Numbered from the stretch's first letter, positions 1 through 8,778 are shown. The stretch: DNA of 64,000 bases from Halieaceae bacterium (GCA_902547755.1 CACCPA010000004.1:1-64000), one strand, 5' to 3'. A program made the numbers and translations. Notes: generated by a model from the letters alone, not told the origin.

Positions 1-1
1 C

Positions 2-313
2 GCGCACTCGATTCACCCATTGGCAGGCCAGGGTATTAATTTGGGCCTGTCTGATGCGCAGACCCTCGGAAATGAGATTGTCAGGGCCCATCAACGCGGT
101 GCGGATTGGTGTTCGCCTCAGGTGTTTAGTCGTTATGAGCGGCAACGCAAGGGAAACAACCTAGGCATGATGGCAACCATGCAGGCATTTAAATGGGGGT
201 TTGGTTCCAAAAACCCGGCAGTTACCCTCATGCGTAATGTCGGGCTGAATTATGTTGATGCACTTCCCATAGCCAAACGTTGGTTTGTTCAGCAGGCGGT
301 TGGGGCTAAGTGA
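2..313 (+). CDS. UbiH/UbiF/VisC-family FAD monooxygenase, 3' end only
   Basis: Only the C-terminal ~103 residues are inside the window; the frame is open to the left edge, so the gene starts upstream. The visible part opens with HPLAGQGINLGLSDA, the conserved second FAD-binding segment of the UbiH/UbiF/VisC aromatic-ring hydroxylases, which act in ubiquinone biosynthesis. The remainder is the C-terminal helix ending VQQAVGAK. Which ring position it hydroxylates cannot be told from this fragment. In many gammaproteobacteria visC sits directly before gcv genes, which agrees with the gcvH that follows 130 bases later. Confidence 0.85.
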   Translation, partial: AHSIHPLAGQGINLGLSDAQTLGNEIVRAHQRGADWCSPQVFSRYERQRKGNNLGMMATMQAFKWGFGSKNPAVTLMRNVGLNYVDALPIAKRWFVQQAVGAK

Positions 314-377
314 CCCCAGTCTCATCTATTCGCCCTTCTATTTCCAGCGAATTACAGCGAATTTTTCGCATTGAGCT

Positions 378-383
378 TATAAT
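378..383 (+). promoter_or_regulatory. putative -10 box upstream of gcvH
   Basis: A perfect TATAAT lies about 60 bases before the gcvH ATG. No convincing -35 hexamer is found 16-18 bases upstream, so this is a weak or activator-dependent promoter at best. No glycine riboswitch-like sequence was recognised in the 130-base leader. Confidence 0.3.
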
Positions 384-443
384 TCATTGCCAGCCTAGAC
401 CGCCGGTATTACTCTTTTTTCGACACCGACAGAGGACCATCTC

Positions 444-779
444 ATGAGCCAAAACCCATCTGAACTATATTACGCGAAGACCCATGAATGGGTTCGTTGT
501 GAAGAGGACGGGACGGTCACGGTTGGCATCACCGAGCATGCTCAAGATGCATTGGGCGATGTTGTCTTTGTTGAAACCCCGGAGGTGGGCGACACCATTG
601 CGGCGGGTGATCAGGCAGGTGTTGTAGAGTCCGTAAAAGCGGCTTCAGACATCTATGCACCCATTGGAGGTGAGGTAACAGCGACCAACGAAGCGCTTGA
701 GGAAGCTCCTGAGGTCGTCAATTCTGATGCGTTCAACGATGGCTGGTTTTTCAAGATGCAGCCTGATGTCGGCGGATGA
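444..779 (+). CDS. gcvH: Glycine cleavage system H protein, C-terminus frameshifted by a small deletion
   Basis: GcvH carries the lipoyl arm that shuttles the aminomethyl group between the P, T and L proteins of glycine cleavage. The lipoylated lysine is K65 in [12 protein letters not shown], and the N-terminal THEWV motif is intact. The frame stops after 111 residues at [12 protein letters not shown], whereas the family is usually about 125-130 residues. The expected ending, [15 protein letters not shown], is present in the next frame and runs from 763 to a TAG at 808-810. A deletion of roughly 20-25 bases near 755-765 therefore appears to have removed the ELDA-type linker and changed frame. 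The lipoyl domain is complete, so activity may persist. No gcvT or gcvP is adjacent in the visible sequence. Confidence 0.88.
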   Translation: MSQNPSELYYAKTHEWVRCEEDGTVTVGITEHAQDALGDVVFVETPEVGDTIAAGDQAGVVESVKAASDIYAPIGGEVTATNEALEEAPEVVNSDAFNDGWFFKMQPDVGG

Positions 780-806
780 TTATGCCGCCTTCTGCGATGA
801 GGAAGA

Positions 807-1463
807 TTAGGGTCTCAGGGAAATAATTTCCCAGCCGCATTGTTGAGCCTCCAGCCGGAGAACGTCGTCAGGGTCGACTGCGACTGCATGCGCCACCTCA
901 CGTAATAGCGGTAAGTCATTGTGTGAGTCGCTATAAAAAATGGCGCCCTCTAGCGGAGTTTGATGTTCGGCGCACCATGCCTTGATTCGCTGCACTTTGC
1001 CTTCGCCAAAAGACGGTACGCCTTCCGGCTTGCCTGTGTACCGACCGTCTTTGAGCTCGGCCTCGCAGCCAATCAGGTATTCAACACCCAAACGGTCGGC
1101 AATAGGTTGTGTTACCAACGTATTTGTTGCAGTGATGATAATCAGGGTGTCTCCCTTTACCCGGTGAGCCTGCAGAAGGTCGAACGCGGCATCGAGTAAA
1201 ATGGGTTCGACGTGCTTCTTGAGAAATTTGTCTTGAAGCGCCGAGAGTGTTTCGGGCGTCATGCCAGCCATGGGGCCCAACGCAAAAGACAGATATTCAT
1301 CAATATCCAGCTGGCCTTGCTGATACTGTCGATAATAGTGCTCGTTCAGCGCTTTATGCTTGTCAGGGTCAACGAGTCCCTCCGAAACCAAGAAGTCGCC
1401 CCACAAATGATCTGAGTCCCCTGCGACAAGGGTGTTGTCTAGATCAAACAGTGCCAAGCCCAT
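807..1463 (-). CDS. HAD-superfamily subfamily IB phosphatase (SerB-like)
   Basis: A 218-residue cytoplasmic hydrolase with all HAD motifs: DLDNT at residues 7-11 (nucleophile D7, acid D9), ITATN at 110-114, the conserved lysine in GEGKV near 156, and SDSHND at 178-183. The long insert after motif I is the C1 cap of subfamily IB, the group that includes SerB and CicA. The substrate is not determinable; a small phosphomonoester is likely. It is divergent from rppH, an arrangement I recall from pseudomonads. Its stop overlaps the displaced gcvH stop at 808-810, so the two genes converge tail to tail. Confidence 0.88.
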   Translation of the reverse strand: MGLALFDLDNTLVAGDSDHLWGDFLVSEGLVDPDKHKALNEHYYRQYQQGQLDIDEYLSFALGPMAGMTPETLSALQDKFLKKHVEPILLDAAFDLLQAHRVKGDTLIIITATNTLVTQPIADRLGVEYLIGCEAELKDGRYTGKPEGVPSFGEGKVQRIKAWCAEHQTPLEGAIFYSDSHNDLPLLREVAHAVAVDPDDVLRLEAQQCGWEIISLRP

Positions 1464-1608
1464 GATGCCGCCTTTCGTTAAAGTTACGTATGTGAGTTAC
1501 AGGTGCGATCGCTATATGATAGCAAGCAGAGAGACCTGCGACGTGGGACGCTCCGAGTTATTAAGCAGTTAGTACAGATGCGCGTATGCGCAATGTCGAA
1601 GGATTTTT

Positions 1609-2142
1609 GTGAGCACAGCAGAGAAAGACCGTGTCATTGATGATGCGGGTTTTAGACCTAACGTTGGCATTGTTGTGACCAATGCCGAGGGACAGGTGCT
1701 TTGGGGCAAGCGCGTCAAAGGTAAGGACTCCTGGCAGTTCCCTCAGGGTGGGATCAACGCTGATGAGGCGCCAGAAGAGGCAATGTATCGGGAGTTGAGA
1801 GAGGAGGTTGGCCTCTTGCCCGAGCATGTCACTCTTTTCGGCGTAACCAAAGGCTGGCATCGCTATCGGTTGCCCGCCAAATTTATCCGAAAGAACGAAA
1901 CCCCTGTTTGCATCGGGCAGAAGCAAAAGTGGTTTTTACTTCGGCTCGATGCGCCTGACGATGCAGTGCGCCTCGACATCGATACCACGCCCGAATTTAA
2001 AGACTGGAAATGGGTGAGCTACTGGTATCCGATATCCTCAGTGGTTGATTTTAAGCAGCAAGTCTATCGATCGGCGCTGTCAGAATTGATGGCGTTTAAT
2101 TTGCCAAAACCCAAATCTCGGCGTCTACGCAGGAAGCGGTGA
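1609..2142 (+). CDS. rppH: RNA pyrophosphohydrolase (Nudix)
   Basis: RppH removes pyrophosphate from the 5' end of primary transcripts and triggers their decay. The Nudix box spans residues 47-69 and fits GX5EX7REUXEEXGU (G47, E53, R61-E62, E65-E66, G68). The family opening [12 protein letters not shown] is at 14-25. The 177-residue length is normal, with a basic tail ending RRLRRKR. The start is GTG, preceded by AAGGA about 7 bases upstream; no other start fits the conserved N-terminus. It is followed by lgt after 46 bases. In Pseudomonas and enterics ptsP lies between these two genes; here it is absent. Confidence 0.95.
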   Translation: MSTAEKDRVIDDAGFRPNVGIVVTNAEGQVLWGKRVKGKDSWQFPQGGINADEAPEEAMYRELREEVGLLPEHVTLFGVTKGWHRYRLPAKFIRKNETPVCIGQKQKWFLLRLDAPDDAVRLDIDTTPEFKDWKWVSYWYPISSVVDFKQQVYRSALSELMAFNLPKPKSRRLRRKR

Positions 2143-2188
2143 AGCCTAGGAGCGCTTGCCAACGTGAGCGCGGGTAAGCGAGGAAACA

Positions 2189-2980
2189 ATGATTCAGTAC
2201 CCCGAGATTGATCCAGTAGCACTCTCATTAGGTCCCATCTCAATTTATTGGTACGGCCTTACCTATGTCGGTGGGTTAATGTTTGCCTGGTGGCTAGGGA
2301 GGCAGCGCTCGCGTGTTGCTGGCTCGCCTATCTCAGAGGCCCAGGTCGATGACCTCATTTTCTACGCTGCCTTGGGCATTATCGTAGGTGGGCGAATTGG
2401 CTATGCGATGTTTTATGGTTCGGAGTCACTACTTGACGATCCAGCGCGATTGTTCCGGCTATGGGAGGGGGGAATGTCTTTTCATGGCGGCTTCCTTGGC
2501 GTGGTTATTGCCGTCTGGTTTTTGTGTCGTCATAAAAATTTAGAGTTCTCGGCACTCGCCGATTTCATCGCGCCTCTGGCGCCCATCGGTTTGGCGCTGG
2601 GGCGTTTAGGTAATTTCATTAATCAGGAGCTTTGGGGGCGCCCTGCTGACGTGCCATGGGCGATGGTCTTCCCTTACGATCCCTTGGGGCTGGCGCGGCA
2701 TCCGTCTCAGCTTTACCAATTCGCGATGGAAGGCCTGCTATTGTTTGTCATTTTGTATTGGTACACGCGAACGCCACGGCCTCGCTGGTCGTCTGCCGGA
2801 TTATTTCTCTTGGGTTACGGCGTGTTTCGATCGATTGCCGAGTTCTTCCGTGAGCCCGATGCCCACATAGGATTCGACGCTTTGGGCTGGTTAACACGTG
2901 GACAATTGTTGTCCCTACCGATGATTGTTGCTGGCTTGGCTATTATCATTTGGGCGTACAGACGCGACGCTAGAACGTAG
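2189..2980 (+). CDS. lgt: Phosphatidylglycerol--prolipoprotein diacylglyceryl transferase
   Basis: Lgt transfers diacylglycerol from phosphatidylglycerol to the lipobox cysteine of prolipoproteins, the first step of lipoprotein maturation in the inner membrane. The 263 residues form about seven membrane segments. Conserved features are MSFHGGFLG (H99), the Lgt signature [13 protein letters not shown] at 138-150 (R139, N142, E147), and HPSQLYQ at 171-177. The ATG start follows GAGGAA. The gene sits between rppH and thyA, as in many gammaproteobacteria, and probably shares their transcript. Lipoproteins elsewhere in the window, such as the M48 protease and the beta-propeller protein, would be its substrates. 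Confidence 0.97.
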   Translation: MIQYPEIDPVALSLGPISIYWYGLTYVGGLMFAWWLGRQRSRVAGSPISEAQVDDLIFYAALGIIVGGRIGYAMFYGSESLLDDPARLFRLWEGGMSFHGGFLGVVIAVWFLCRHKNLEFSALADFIAPLAPIGLALGRLGNFINQELWGRPADVPWAMVFPYDPLGLARHPSQLYQFAMEGLLLFVILYWYTRTPRPRWSSAGLFLLGYGVFRSIAEFFREPDAHIGFDALGWLTRGQLLSLPMIVAGLAIIIWAYRRDART

Positions 2981-2990
2981 GACGACTTTC

Positions 2991-3824
2991 ATGCAACAGT
3001 ATTTGGATCTCCTGAGAGACATTCGTGATAACGGCGTTGATCGAGGTGATCGCACGGGAACGGGCACACGCTCGGTGTTTGGGCGCCAGCTGCGTTTTGG
3101 TTTAAACGAAGGGTTTCCCATTCTTACCACTAAAAAAGTTCACTTTAAGAGCGTCGTTAATGAGCTCATTTGGTTCTTGAGTGGGGATACCAACACACAG
3201 TGGCTGCGACAAAACGGCGTATCGATTTGGGACGAGTGGGCGACTGACGAGGGCGAACTTGGACCCCTGTACGGGGCACAATGGGTAAAGTGGCCTACGC
3301 GTGATGGCAGTGAGATAAATCAAATCGATTACGTGATCGACTGCCTGAAAAACCGCCCCGAGAGTCGCCGCATTCTCTTTCACGCATGGAATGTGGAGTA
3401 TCTGCCGGACGAGACGATGTCGCCTCAAGAAAACGTGAAGGCGGGGCGCATGGCGCTGCCGCCCTGCCACCTCCTTTACCAGTTTTATGTGGCCAACGGA
3501 AAGTTATCGGCCATGCTCTACATTCGCTCAAGTGATGCGTTCTTGGGGCTGCCTTTCAACATTGCTTCCGTGTCCTTATTGGTCCATATGTTGTGTCAGC
3601 AAGTAGGTCTGGAGCCCGGTGAAGTTGTCGTCACCATGGGCGACTGTCACTTATATAGCAACCATGCAGAGCAAGTTGAAACGCAGTTGGCTAGGCAGCC
3701 AAAATCGAGACCGAGCTTGCAGATAAACCGAGTGCCTGACTCGTTATACGACTACCAGTTCGAAGACTTTGAGCTGGTTGGTTACGATCCGGAGCCCAAT
3801 ATTTCCGCACCCGTGGCAGTCTGA
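2991..3824 (+). CDS. thyA: Thymidylate synthase
   Basis: ThyA methylates dUMP to dTMP with methylenetetrahydrofolate and produces dihydrofolate. The catalytic cysteine is C159 in [24 protein letters not shown] at 21-31 binds phosphate, and the C-terminal ISAPVAV closes the active site. The ATG at 2991 gives the classical MQQYLDLL start; the frame is open further upstream, but that would overlap lgt. The protein has 277 residues, about 13 more than the E. coli enzyme. The extra residues lie just before the catalytic cysteine ([13 protein letters not shown]). The folA ATG begins 1 base after its stop, coupling dTMP synthesis to recycling of dihydrofolate. Confidence 0.97.
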   Translation: MQQYLDLLRDIRDNGVDRGDRTGTGTRSVFGRQLRFGLNEGFPILTTKKVHFKSVVNELIWFLSGDTNTQWLRQNGVSIWDEWATDEGELGPLYGAQWVKWPTRDGSEINQIDYVIDCLKNRPESRRILFHAWNVEYLPDETMSPQENVKAGRMALPPCHLLYQFYVANGKLSAMLYIRSSDAFLGLPFNIASVSLLVHMLCQQVGLEPGEVVVTMGDCHLYSNHAEQVETQLARQPKSRPSLQINRVPDSLYDYQFEDFELVGYDPEPNISAPVAV

Positions 3825-3825
3825 T

Positions 3826-4356
3826 ATGAGAGAGTCTGACAGCCTGCCGGTCGCGATCGTTGTTGCTGTTGCTGACAACGGCGTCATCGGTCGGGGTAAC
3901 GCGCTCCCGTGGGATCTTCCGGACGACCTACAGCACTTCAAGCAGACAACCATGGGTCGGCCGATCATCATGGGGCGTAAAACCTTCGAGTCCATCGGCC
4001 GCCCCCTGCCGGGAAGGCTTAATATCATTCTGACACGCGACAGTACGTGGCATACACCGGGCGTGTCGGTGGCGACCTCGATGGAGCAGGCTATTGAGAT
4101 CGCAGAGGGTCAGGCGCTAATTGATGGGGCTGACAGTGTCATGGTGATTGGTGGTGCCGAGGTTTATCGGCAGGCGCTGCCATTTACGTCGCGAGTATTC
4201 CTTACACGTGTCCATGGAAACGTTCATGGCGATGCGTTTTTTAATCTTGACCAAATTGAGTCGTGGCGCGAGTTGAGCCGAATTGAGGTCTCAGCGGGAG
4301 AGCGCAACAGCCACGACTTTTCTGTTATCGAGCTTGAAAATACTCAATCCACATAA
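3826..4356 (+). CDS. folA: Dihydrofolate reductase
   Basis: FolA reduces dihydrofolate to tetrahydrofolate with NADPH. Starting at the ATG just after the thyA stop gives 176 residues. Typical motifs are present: VAVADNGVIGRGNALPW at 13-29, LPDDLQHFKQTT with acidic D34 matching the E. coli catalytic D27, GRKTFESIGRPLPGR, and VIGGAEVYRQALP. The frame is open further upstream inside thyA, but the immediate ATG is the natural start. The thyA-folA pair is a common two-gene arrangement, and the product of ThyA is the substrate of this enzyme. Confidence 0.96.
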   Translation: MRESDSLPVAIVVAVADNGVIGRGNALPWDLPDDLQHFKQTTMGRPIIMGRKTFESIGRPLPGRLNIILTRDSTWHTPGVSVATSMEQAIEIAEGQALIDGADSVMVIGGAEVYRQALPFTSRVFLTRVHGNVHGDAFFNLDQIESWRELSRIEVSAGERNSHDFSVIELENTQST

Positions 4357-4546
4357 TTTTTACGATTTTAGATAAGTTTAGCCCCTGAGAGACATTGCGC
4401 TGCAATAAACTACGCTATAGCATTCCCAACCCGGCCAGTGGATTAAGAGCATGCTAAGTAGATCTGCGACTGGACTTTTACCGTAACGACGAAAAACGGT
4501 TCACTAGTGGACCCAGAATTCTTTTGCGTGAGGAAACACAAATCCC

Positions 4547-5329
4547 ATGACTATCACTCGGCTTAAAACACTTTTAGGCGCTGCGACTATCGCCGCCAGC
4601 TTCATGGGCGGAGCAGCAGTTGCTAACGCTGATTCGCTCGAGGCCATCATGCAAGTTGGCAAGGAACGCACCGCAGAAGCGCGCGCCTCGCAGACTAAAA
4701 TTGATCGCCTAGCAGACGAAACACGCGACCTACTGGCTGACTACAAGACAGTTATGAAGCAGGTCGAGGGCCTTAGGGTCTATAACGCGCGTCTCGATCG
4801 TCAAATTGCGAACCAAGAGCGCAGAATTGCTGACATCGATCAGTCCATTTCGAACGCGGCCATTATCCAGCGACAGATTCCACCGCTGGTAACCCGGATG
4901 CTCGATGGCTTGGATCAGTTTATCGATCTCGATATGCCGTTTGATCTCGATACCCGTAAGGGCAACATTGAAGCCGTTCGAGCTAATCTTGATCGTTCTG
5001 ATGTCACCTCAGCAGAGGCGTTTCGTCAGGTACTCGAGCTCTACTCGATAGAACTTCAATACGGACGCGGCATTGAGTCGTACTCCGATACCATCCAAGT
5101 TGATGGTGCCTCGCGTGAAGTGGACATGCTCCGCATTGGGCGTGTTGCGTTGATTGCCCAAACCACGGACGGTGCGGAAACGCTTGCGTGGAACAACGAC
5201 AATGATGACTGGGAGACGCTCTCGTCAGCAGACTATTCAGCGGCGGTTCGCAAAGCCGTTCGCATCGCCAAAAAACAGGCGACTATCGAACTCTTAAATA
5301 TGCCTATCGCGGCACCGGAGGCTAATTAA
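4547..5329 (+). CDS. DUF3450 periplasmic coiled-coil protein of the TonB operon
   Basis: A 260-residue protein with a Sec signal peptide (basic start, hydrophobic 9-27, cleavage near VANA-DS). It then has a long coiled coil at about 35-110, rich in Arg, Gln and Asp, followed by an alpha/beta C-terminal part. This matches DUF3450, which heads TtpC-type TonB operons in Vibrio and many marine bacteria. Its role is not firmly known to me; a periplasmic accessory of the TonB motor is likely. The ATG follows GAGGAA. The next gene starts one base after its stop, and a 190-base upstream region presumably holds the operon promoter. Confidence 0.85.
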   Translation: MTITRLKTLLGAATIAASFMGGAAVANADSLEAIMQVGKERTAEARASQTKIDRLADETRDLLADYKTVMKQVEGLRVYNARLDRQIANQERRIADIDQSISNAAIIQRQIPPLVTRMLDGLDQFIDLDMPFDLDTRKGNIEAVRANLDRSDVTSAEAFRQVLELYSIELQYGRGIESYSDTIQVDGASREVDMLRIGRVALIAQTTDGAETLAWNNDNDDWETLSSADYSAAVRKAVRIAKKQATIELLNMPIAAPEAN

Positions 5330-5330
5330 G

Positions 5331-6752
5331 ATGAATGCCAAGTTTTTGAAAGCGACAACCTTCGTTGTTGCGGGATTGTTTGCCAGTGTTGCAGTAGCGC
5401 AGGATGATGTGGCCGCACCTGAAGTTCCGGCGGGCCCCACACCACAGGAAGTGGCGGCGCAAAACATGAACGAGCTCTTGCTATTAGTAAAGCAGGGTCG
5501 TTCTCGGGCAGCTGGTGAAAATCGAGCGCGCGAGCAGCGTTTCGCGCAAGACAAGGCGAACCAACAATCGGAGCTCAATCGCGCGGAGCGTGAGCGTGCC
5601 GCTGAAGAGCGCCGATCTGCTCGACTTGAAAAGAAGTTTGAGGACAACGAGCTTCTAATCGCGGCGAAGCAAGAGCAGTTGAAAGAGCGTCTCGGTTCGC
5701 TGTCAGAGCTGTTTGGTCACTTGACAGCGGCATCGGGCGACTTGGCCTCGAATATCGAGGTTTCATTGGTAAGTTCAGAGTATCCGAGCCGCGAGGGCTT
5801 TCTGAAAGACCTCATCGCTAAGATGAGTGGCACCGATCAGTTGCCCCAGATCGCGGAAATTGAGCGTGTTTGGTATGAGATACTCAATGAGATCACGCAG
5901 CAGGGTGTTGTTTCGCGCTTCACGGCAGATGTGGCTACGCCTTCAGGCGAGATTGCGCAGCGGGAAGTTGTGCGCGTTGGTGCGTTTAACATCATCGATG
6001 TCAACGGCAATTACCTTTCATACGGCAATGAAAAGCTTGCTGAGCTGCCACGGCAGCCCGGTGGTGGCGCTGTCAGTAATGCAGCGGCTTTGGCAGACGC
6101 GACGAGCGGTTTGAGCCAGTTTGGTATCGACCCTACGGGCCCAACCGGCGGTTCATTCCTAGCAGCAATCATTGATACTCCCAACCTCGAGGAGCGTTGG
6201 CACCAAGGCGGCTATGTTGGCTATGCCATCACAGCCGTGGGTGTCTTTGCATTCCTGTTGGCGATTGTTCGTGTGATCATGCTGACCATGACAGGCGCGG
6301 CAGTCAACAGCCAGCTTAAGTCTAGCGAGGCGAATGCAAACAATCCGTTGGGTCGTGTACTGTTGGTCAGCCAAGAGAATCCAAACATTGATACTGAGAC
6401 ACTTGAGCTGAAGATGGCGGAGGCTGTTTTGCGAGAGACGCCTAAGCTTGAGTCGGGCTTGACGCTCCTTAAGATCATTGCTGCGGTAGCGCCGCTCATG
6501 GGTCTCTTGGGTACGGTCACAGGTATGATCATTACCTTCCAGGCGATCACAATTTTCGGTGCGGGCGATCCTAAGGCGATGGCGGGCGGTATTTCTAGCG
6601 CCTTGATCACTACTGTATTGGGTCTTTTGGTGGCTATTCCCACAGTGCTTCTACACACCGTCGTAAATGGCCGTGCGCAGAAGGTCATCCACATTCTCAA
6701 CGAGCAGGCGACGGGAATCGTTGCTGAGCGCGCTGAGGCTGCGGGTAGCTGA
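5331..6752 (+). CDS. ttpC: TtpC-type extended ExbB proton-channel protein
   Basis: A 473-residue MotA/TolQ/ExbB-family protein with a long N-terminal extension. Residues 1-24 form a signal peptide, about 35-125 a highly charged coiled coil in the periplasm, and about 290-460 the ExbB channel core with three membrane segments. The core contains the signature PLMGLLGTVTGMI near 395-407 and a TTVLGLLVAIPTVLLH helix. This is the architecture of TtpC, which Vibrio TonB2 systems need in addition to ExbB and ExbD. It probably spans the periplasm toward TonB or the receptor. It is followed by a normal-length ExbB after 29 bases. Confidence 0.9.
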   Translation: MNAKFLKATTFVVAGLFASVAVAQDDVAAPEVPAGPTPQEVAAQNMNELLLLVKQGRSRAAGENRAREQRFAQDKANQQSELNRAERERAAEERRSARLEKKFEDNELLIAAKQEQLKERLGSLSELFGHLTAASGDLASNIEVSLVSSEYPSREGFLKDLIAKMSGTDQLPQIAEIERVWYEILNEITQQGVVSRFTADVATPSGEIAQREVVRVGAFNIIDVNGNYLSYGNEKLAELPRQPGGGAVSNAAALADATSGLSQFGIDPTGPTGGSFLAAIIDTPNLEERWHQGGYVGYAITAVGVFAFLLAIVRVIMLTMTGAAVNSQLKSSEANANNPLGRVLLVSQENPNIDTETLELKMAEAVLRETPKLESGLTLLKIIAAVAPLMGLLGTVTGMIITFQAITIFGAGDPKAMAGGISSALITTVLGLLVAIPTVLLHTVVNGRAQKVIHILNEQATGIVAERAEAAGS

Positions 6753-6781
6753 GCAGCGGGCTAAGCACGGAGTAGAAGGCG

Positions 6782-7300
6782 ATGGAATTGTTCGACACCA
6801 TCTTGGCGTTCATGGAGAAAGGCGGCAATGTCTTGTGGATTATTGCCACCCTCGTCTTCTTTATGTGGACGCTCATCATTGAGCGATTCATCTACTTTCT
6901 CGGAGGTGGTTGGAAAGCCGATCGATTGGCTGCAGTTAATAGCTGGGAAGGCCGAGCCGAGCGAAAGTCATGGAACGCAAAGCAGATCCGCGTAAAGCTC
7001 TTGTCGGAAAGCAAAACGTATATCGATGACAACATGAGCCTCATCGCAACCTGTGTTGCTCTCTGTCCCCTACTTGGGCTCTTGGGCACGGTGACGGGTA
7101 TGATCGAAGTGTTTAACGTGATGGCGGTGACGGGTGGTGGTGACGCCAAGTCGATGGCGGGTGGTGTAGAGCGATCTACGATTCCGACCATGGCAGGCAT
7201 GGTGTCCGCGCTGTCAGGCTTATTTGCTAATACCCAGCTTCAGAGAATGGCGGCGCGTGAGCAGCAGTTGTTAGAAGATCAGCTGACTTCTGACCACTGA
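6782..7300 (+). CDS. exbB: ExbB proton-channel protein
   Basis: A 172-residue MotA/TolQ/ExbB-family inner-membrane protein. The first membrane segment is at about 15-40, and the core signature PLLGLLGTVTGMIEVF spans about 96-111. The third helix reads STIPTMAGMVSALSG, a variant I associate with the ExbB partner in TtpC-containing systems. It should form the proton-conducting pentamer with ExbD and power TonB. It lies in the same operon as the long ExbB/TtpC and two ExbD genes. Length and topology are normal for the short ExbB type. Confidence 0.92.
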   Translation: MELFDTILAFMEKGGNVLWIIATLVFFMWTLIIERFIYFLGGGWKADRLAAVNSWEGRAERKSWNAKQIRVKLLSESKTYIDDNMSLIATCVALCPLLGLLGTVTGMIEVFNVMAVTGGGDAKSMAGGVERSTIPTMAGMVSALSGLFANTQLQRMAAREQQLLEDQLTSDH

Positions 7301-7322
7301 TGGATCAACCGAGGAATTTTGA

Positions 7323-7730
7323 GTGAGAAAAATAGCCAAACAACGCGAGGAAGACGGAGCGGAGATTGACCTGACGCCCATGCTGGACGTCGTCTTCATC
7401 ATGCTTATTTTCTTCATCGTCGTTGCTTCTTTTTTGAAGGAAGCTGGACTAGAAATTAATCGCCCTGATGATAACCAACCTCAGGATCCTAACGATTCGG
7501 TAAGTATCGTTGTTGAGATATCGTCTGATAATCAGTTGTGGATGGAGAACCGTCGTGTTGATGTGCGCGCGGTTCGTGCAAACATCCAGCGATTATTGGC
7601 GGAAGATCCCGAGGCGCCTGTGACCATCAAGGTCGCCAAAGGAGCTACAACGGGAATCGTGGCTGATGTCGCTGATGCGGCGAGAGAGGCAGGTCAATAC
7701 AACGTTAGTTGGGCCACTGACAAGGGTTAA
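7323..7730 (+). CDS. exbD: ExbD-type TonB motor protein, first copy
   Basis: A 135-residue ExbD/TolR-family protein: short cytoplasmic tail, one membrane helix carrying the proton-accepting aspartate in LTPMLDVVFIMLIFFIV (about 16-32), then a periplasmic domain. The start is GTG, with GAGG upstream. A second ExbD gene follows 3 bases after its stop, and the two share the membrane motif but differ in their periplasmic parts. Two different ExbD subunits in one operon could form a heterodimer inside the ExbB pentamer; that is inference. Confidence 0.92.
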   Translation: MRKIAKQREEDGAEIDLTPMLDVVFIMLIFFIVVASFLKEAGLEINRPDDNQPQDPNDSVSIVVEISSDNQLWMENRRVDVRAVRANIQRLLAEDPEAPVTIKVAKGATTGIVADVADAAREAGQYNVSWATDKG

Positions 7731-7733
7731 TTT

Positions 7734-8153
7734 ATGAGCTTACGAGACCAGGCAGGCTCGTCCGCGGCTTCTCAGCAGGATGAAAGCCAAATTGATTTAA
7801 CGCCGATGCTTGATGTTGTTTTCATCATGCTCATCTTCTTCATCGTGACATCATCGTTCGTGAAGGAGCCAGGCGTTGAAATTGACAAGCCAGGGGCAAC
7901 GACCACAGAGGCGTGTCCGAATGGAACGATCATTTTCGCAGTGGATGATCAGGGCAAGATTCACTACAACAAAAACCCCATTAAACTAGAGCGAGCTAAT
8001 TTTTTAGCTAAAGCGGCAAAGGATGAGACTCCCCGGGCGAACATTGTGATTCAGGCTGACTACGACAGTCCCGGATATGTTGTCGAGGAGCTTTTTGATT
8101 CCTTGCGGTCGACTTTCACAGCTCCTCCATGCCTCTCTACGATAGACGAGTAG
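7734..8153 (+). CDS. exbD: ExbD-type TonB motor protein, second copy
   Basis: A 139-residue ExbD/TolR-family protein with the same motif, LTPMLDVVFIMLIFFIV, at about 23-39 and the essential aspartate. Its periplasmic domain differs from copy one and has a pair of unusual cysteines: one in EACPNGTIIF and one near the C-terminus in PPCLSTIDE. A disulfide bond within or between subunits is possible. The ATG lies 3 bases after the upstream exbD stop, and tonB follows after 4 bases. The order ExbD-ExbD-TonB suggests both copies work in the same complex. Confidence 0.92.
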   Translation: MSLRDQAGSSAASQQDESQIDLTPMLDVVFIMLIFFIVTSSFVKEPGVEIDKPGATTTEACPNGTIIFAVDDQGKIHYNKNPIKLERANFLAKAAKDETPRANIVIQADYDSPGYVVEELFDSLRSTFTAPPCLSTIDE

Positions 8154-8157
8154 AAAA

Positions 8158-8778
8158 ATGCCAGCGACATTACGATCTATTGTTGGAGCAGTCGCAGCGG
8201 TACCTATCGCTTTAGGACTGTTCTATTTAATGCAAAGCCTTATTGATACACAGTTTGAGCAAGAGGATGTCAAAACGCGTAAGATCGCCGACATCGTTGT
8301 TCCCGATAAGGTCATTGAGACCAACTTAAAAGAAGTGCTCCCAGAGAAGGTTGAAGACCCTGATGAGCCACCGCCCGATATGGAGCCGTTGGACTTTGAT
8401 ACAGATCTCGATATGAGCACGGCGAATATGGCACCTACGGTTGCCGTCAAGGTAAGCATTAATGCTTCGGGGCTTTCCTCTGGCGATGGTGAGTACCTGC
8501 CCATCGTAAAGGTTGCGCCAATCTATCCTCGGCGTGCGCAGACTCGAGGTATCACAGGTTACTGCATTGTGACCTACACGGTGACAACAACAGGTGCGAT
8601 CCGAGACGCCTATGTGGAGAACGAGACGGATTGTTCACCTAAAGGTATCTTTGAGCGAGCCTCGCTCAAGGCAGCACTCAAATTCAAGTACAAGCCCCGT
8701 GTCGTAGACGGTCAGGCTATCGAAGTGGCTGGGGTACAAAACAAGTTTACTTACGAGCTAGAGGGAGGTCGCCGATAA
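8158..8778 (+). CDS. tonB: TonB energy transducer
   Basis: A 206-residue TonB protein. One N-terminal membrane helix (about 6-27) is followed by a short acidic, proline-containing linker (DPDEPPPDMEPLDFD, about 68-82) and a C-terminal TonB domain (about 110-203) with YPRRAQTRGITGYCIV and FKYKPRVVDG. The linker is much shorter than in E. coli TonB, as in TonB2-type proteins whose reach may be helped by TtpC. The domain would contact the TonB boxes of receptors such as those at 13999, 32802, 46092 and 59446. The stop overlaps the next start (TAATG). Confidence 0.93.
   Translation: MPATLRSIVGAVAAVPIALGLFYLMQSLIDTQFEQEDVKTRKIADIVVPDKVIETNLKEVLPEKVEDPDEPPPDMEPLDFDTDLDMSTANMAPTVAVKVSINASGLSSGDGEYLPIVKVAPIYPRRAQTRGITGYCIVTYTVTTTGAIRDAYVENETDCSPKGIFERASLKAALKFKYKPRVVDGQAIEVAGVQNKFTYELEGGRR

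Noticed and set aside
314-443. Possible glycine riboswitch before gcvH
   Set aside because: None of the conserved riboswitch core sequences was seen; the leader is only 130 bases with a simple AGCGAATT-type repeat.
4357-4546. Promoter with TTGCGC and TAGCAT before the TonB operon
   Set aside because: Spacing is 17 but both boxes match the consensus poorly; the region surely holds a promoter but I could not place it. No Fur-like box was convincing.
6221-6700. 159-residue minus-strand open frame
   Set aside because: It is the shadow of the TtpC channel core.
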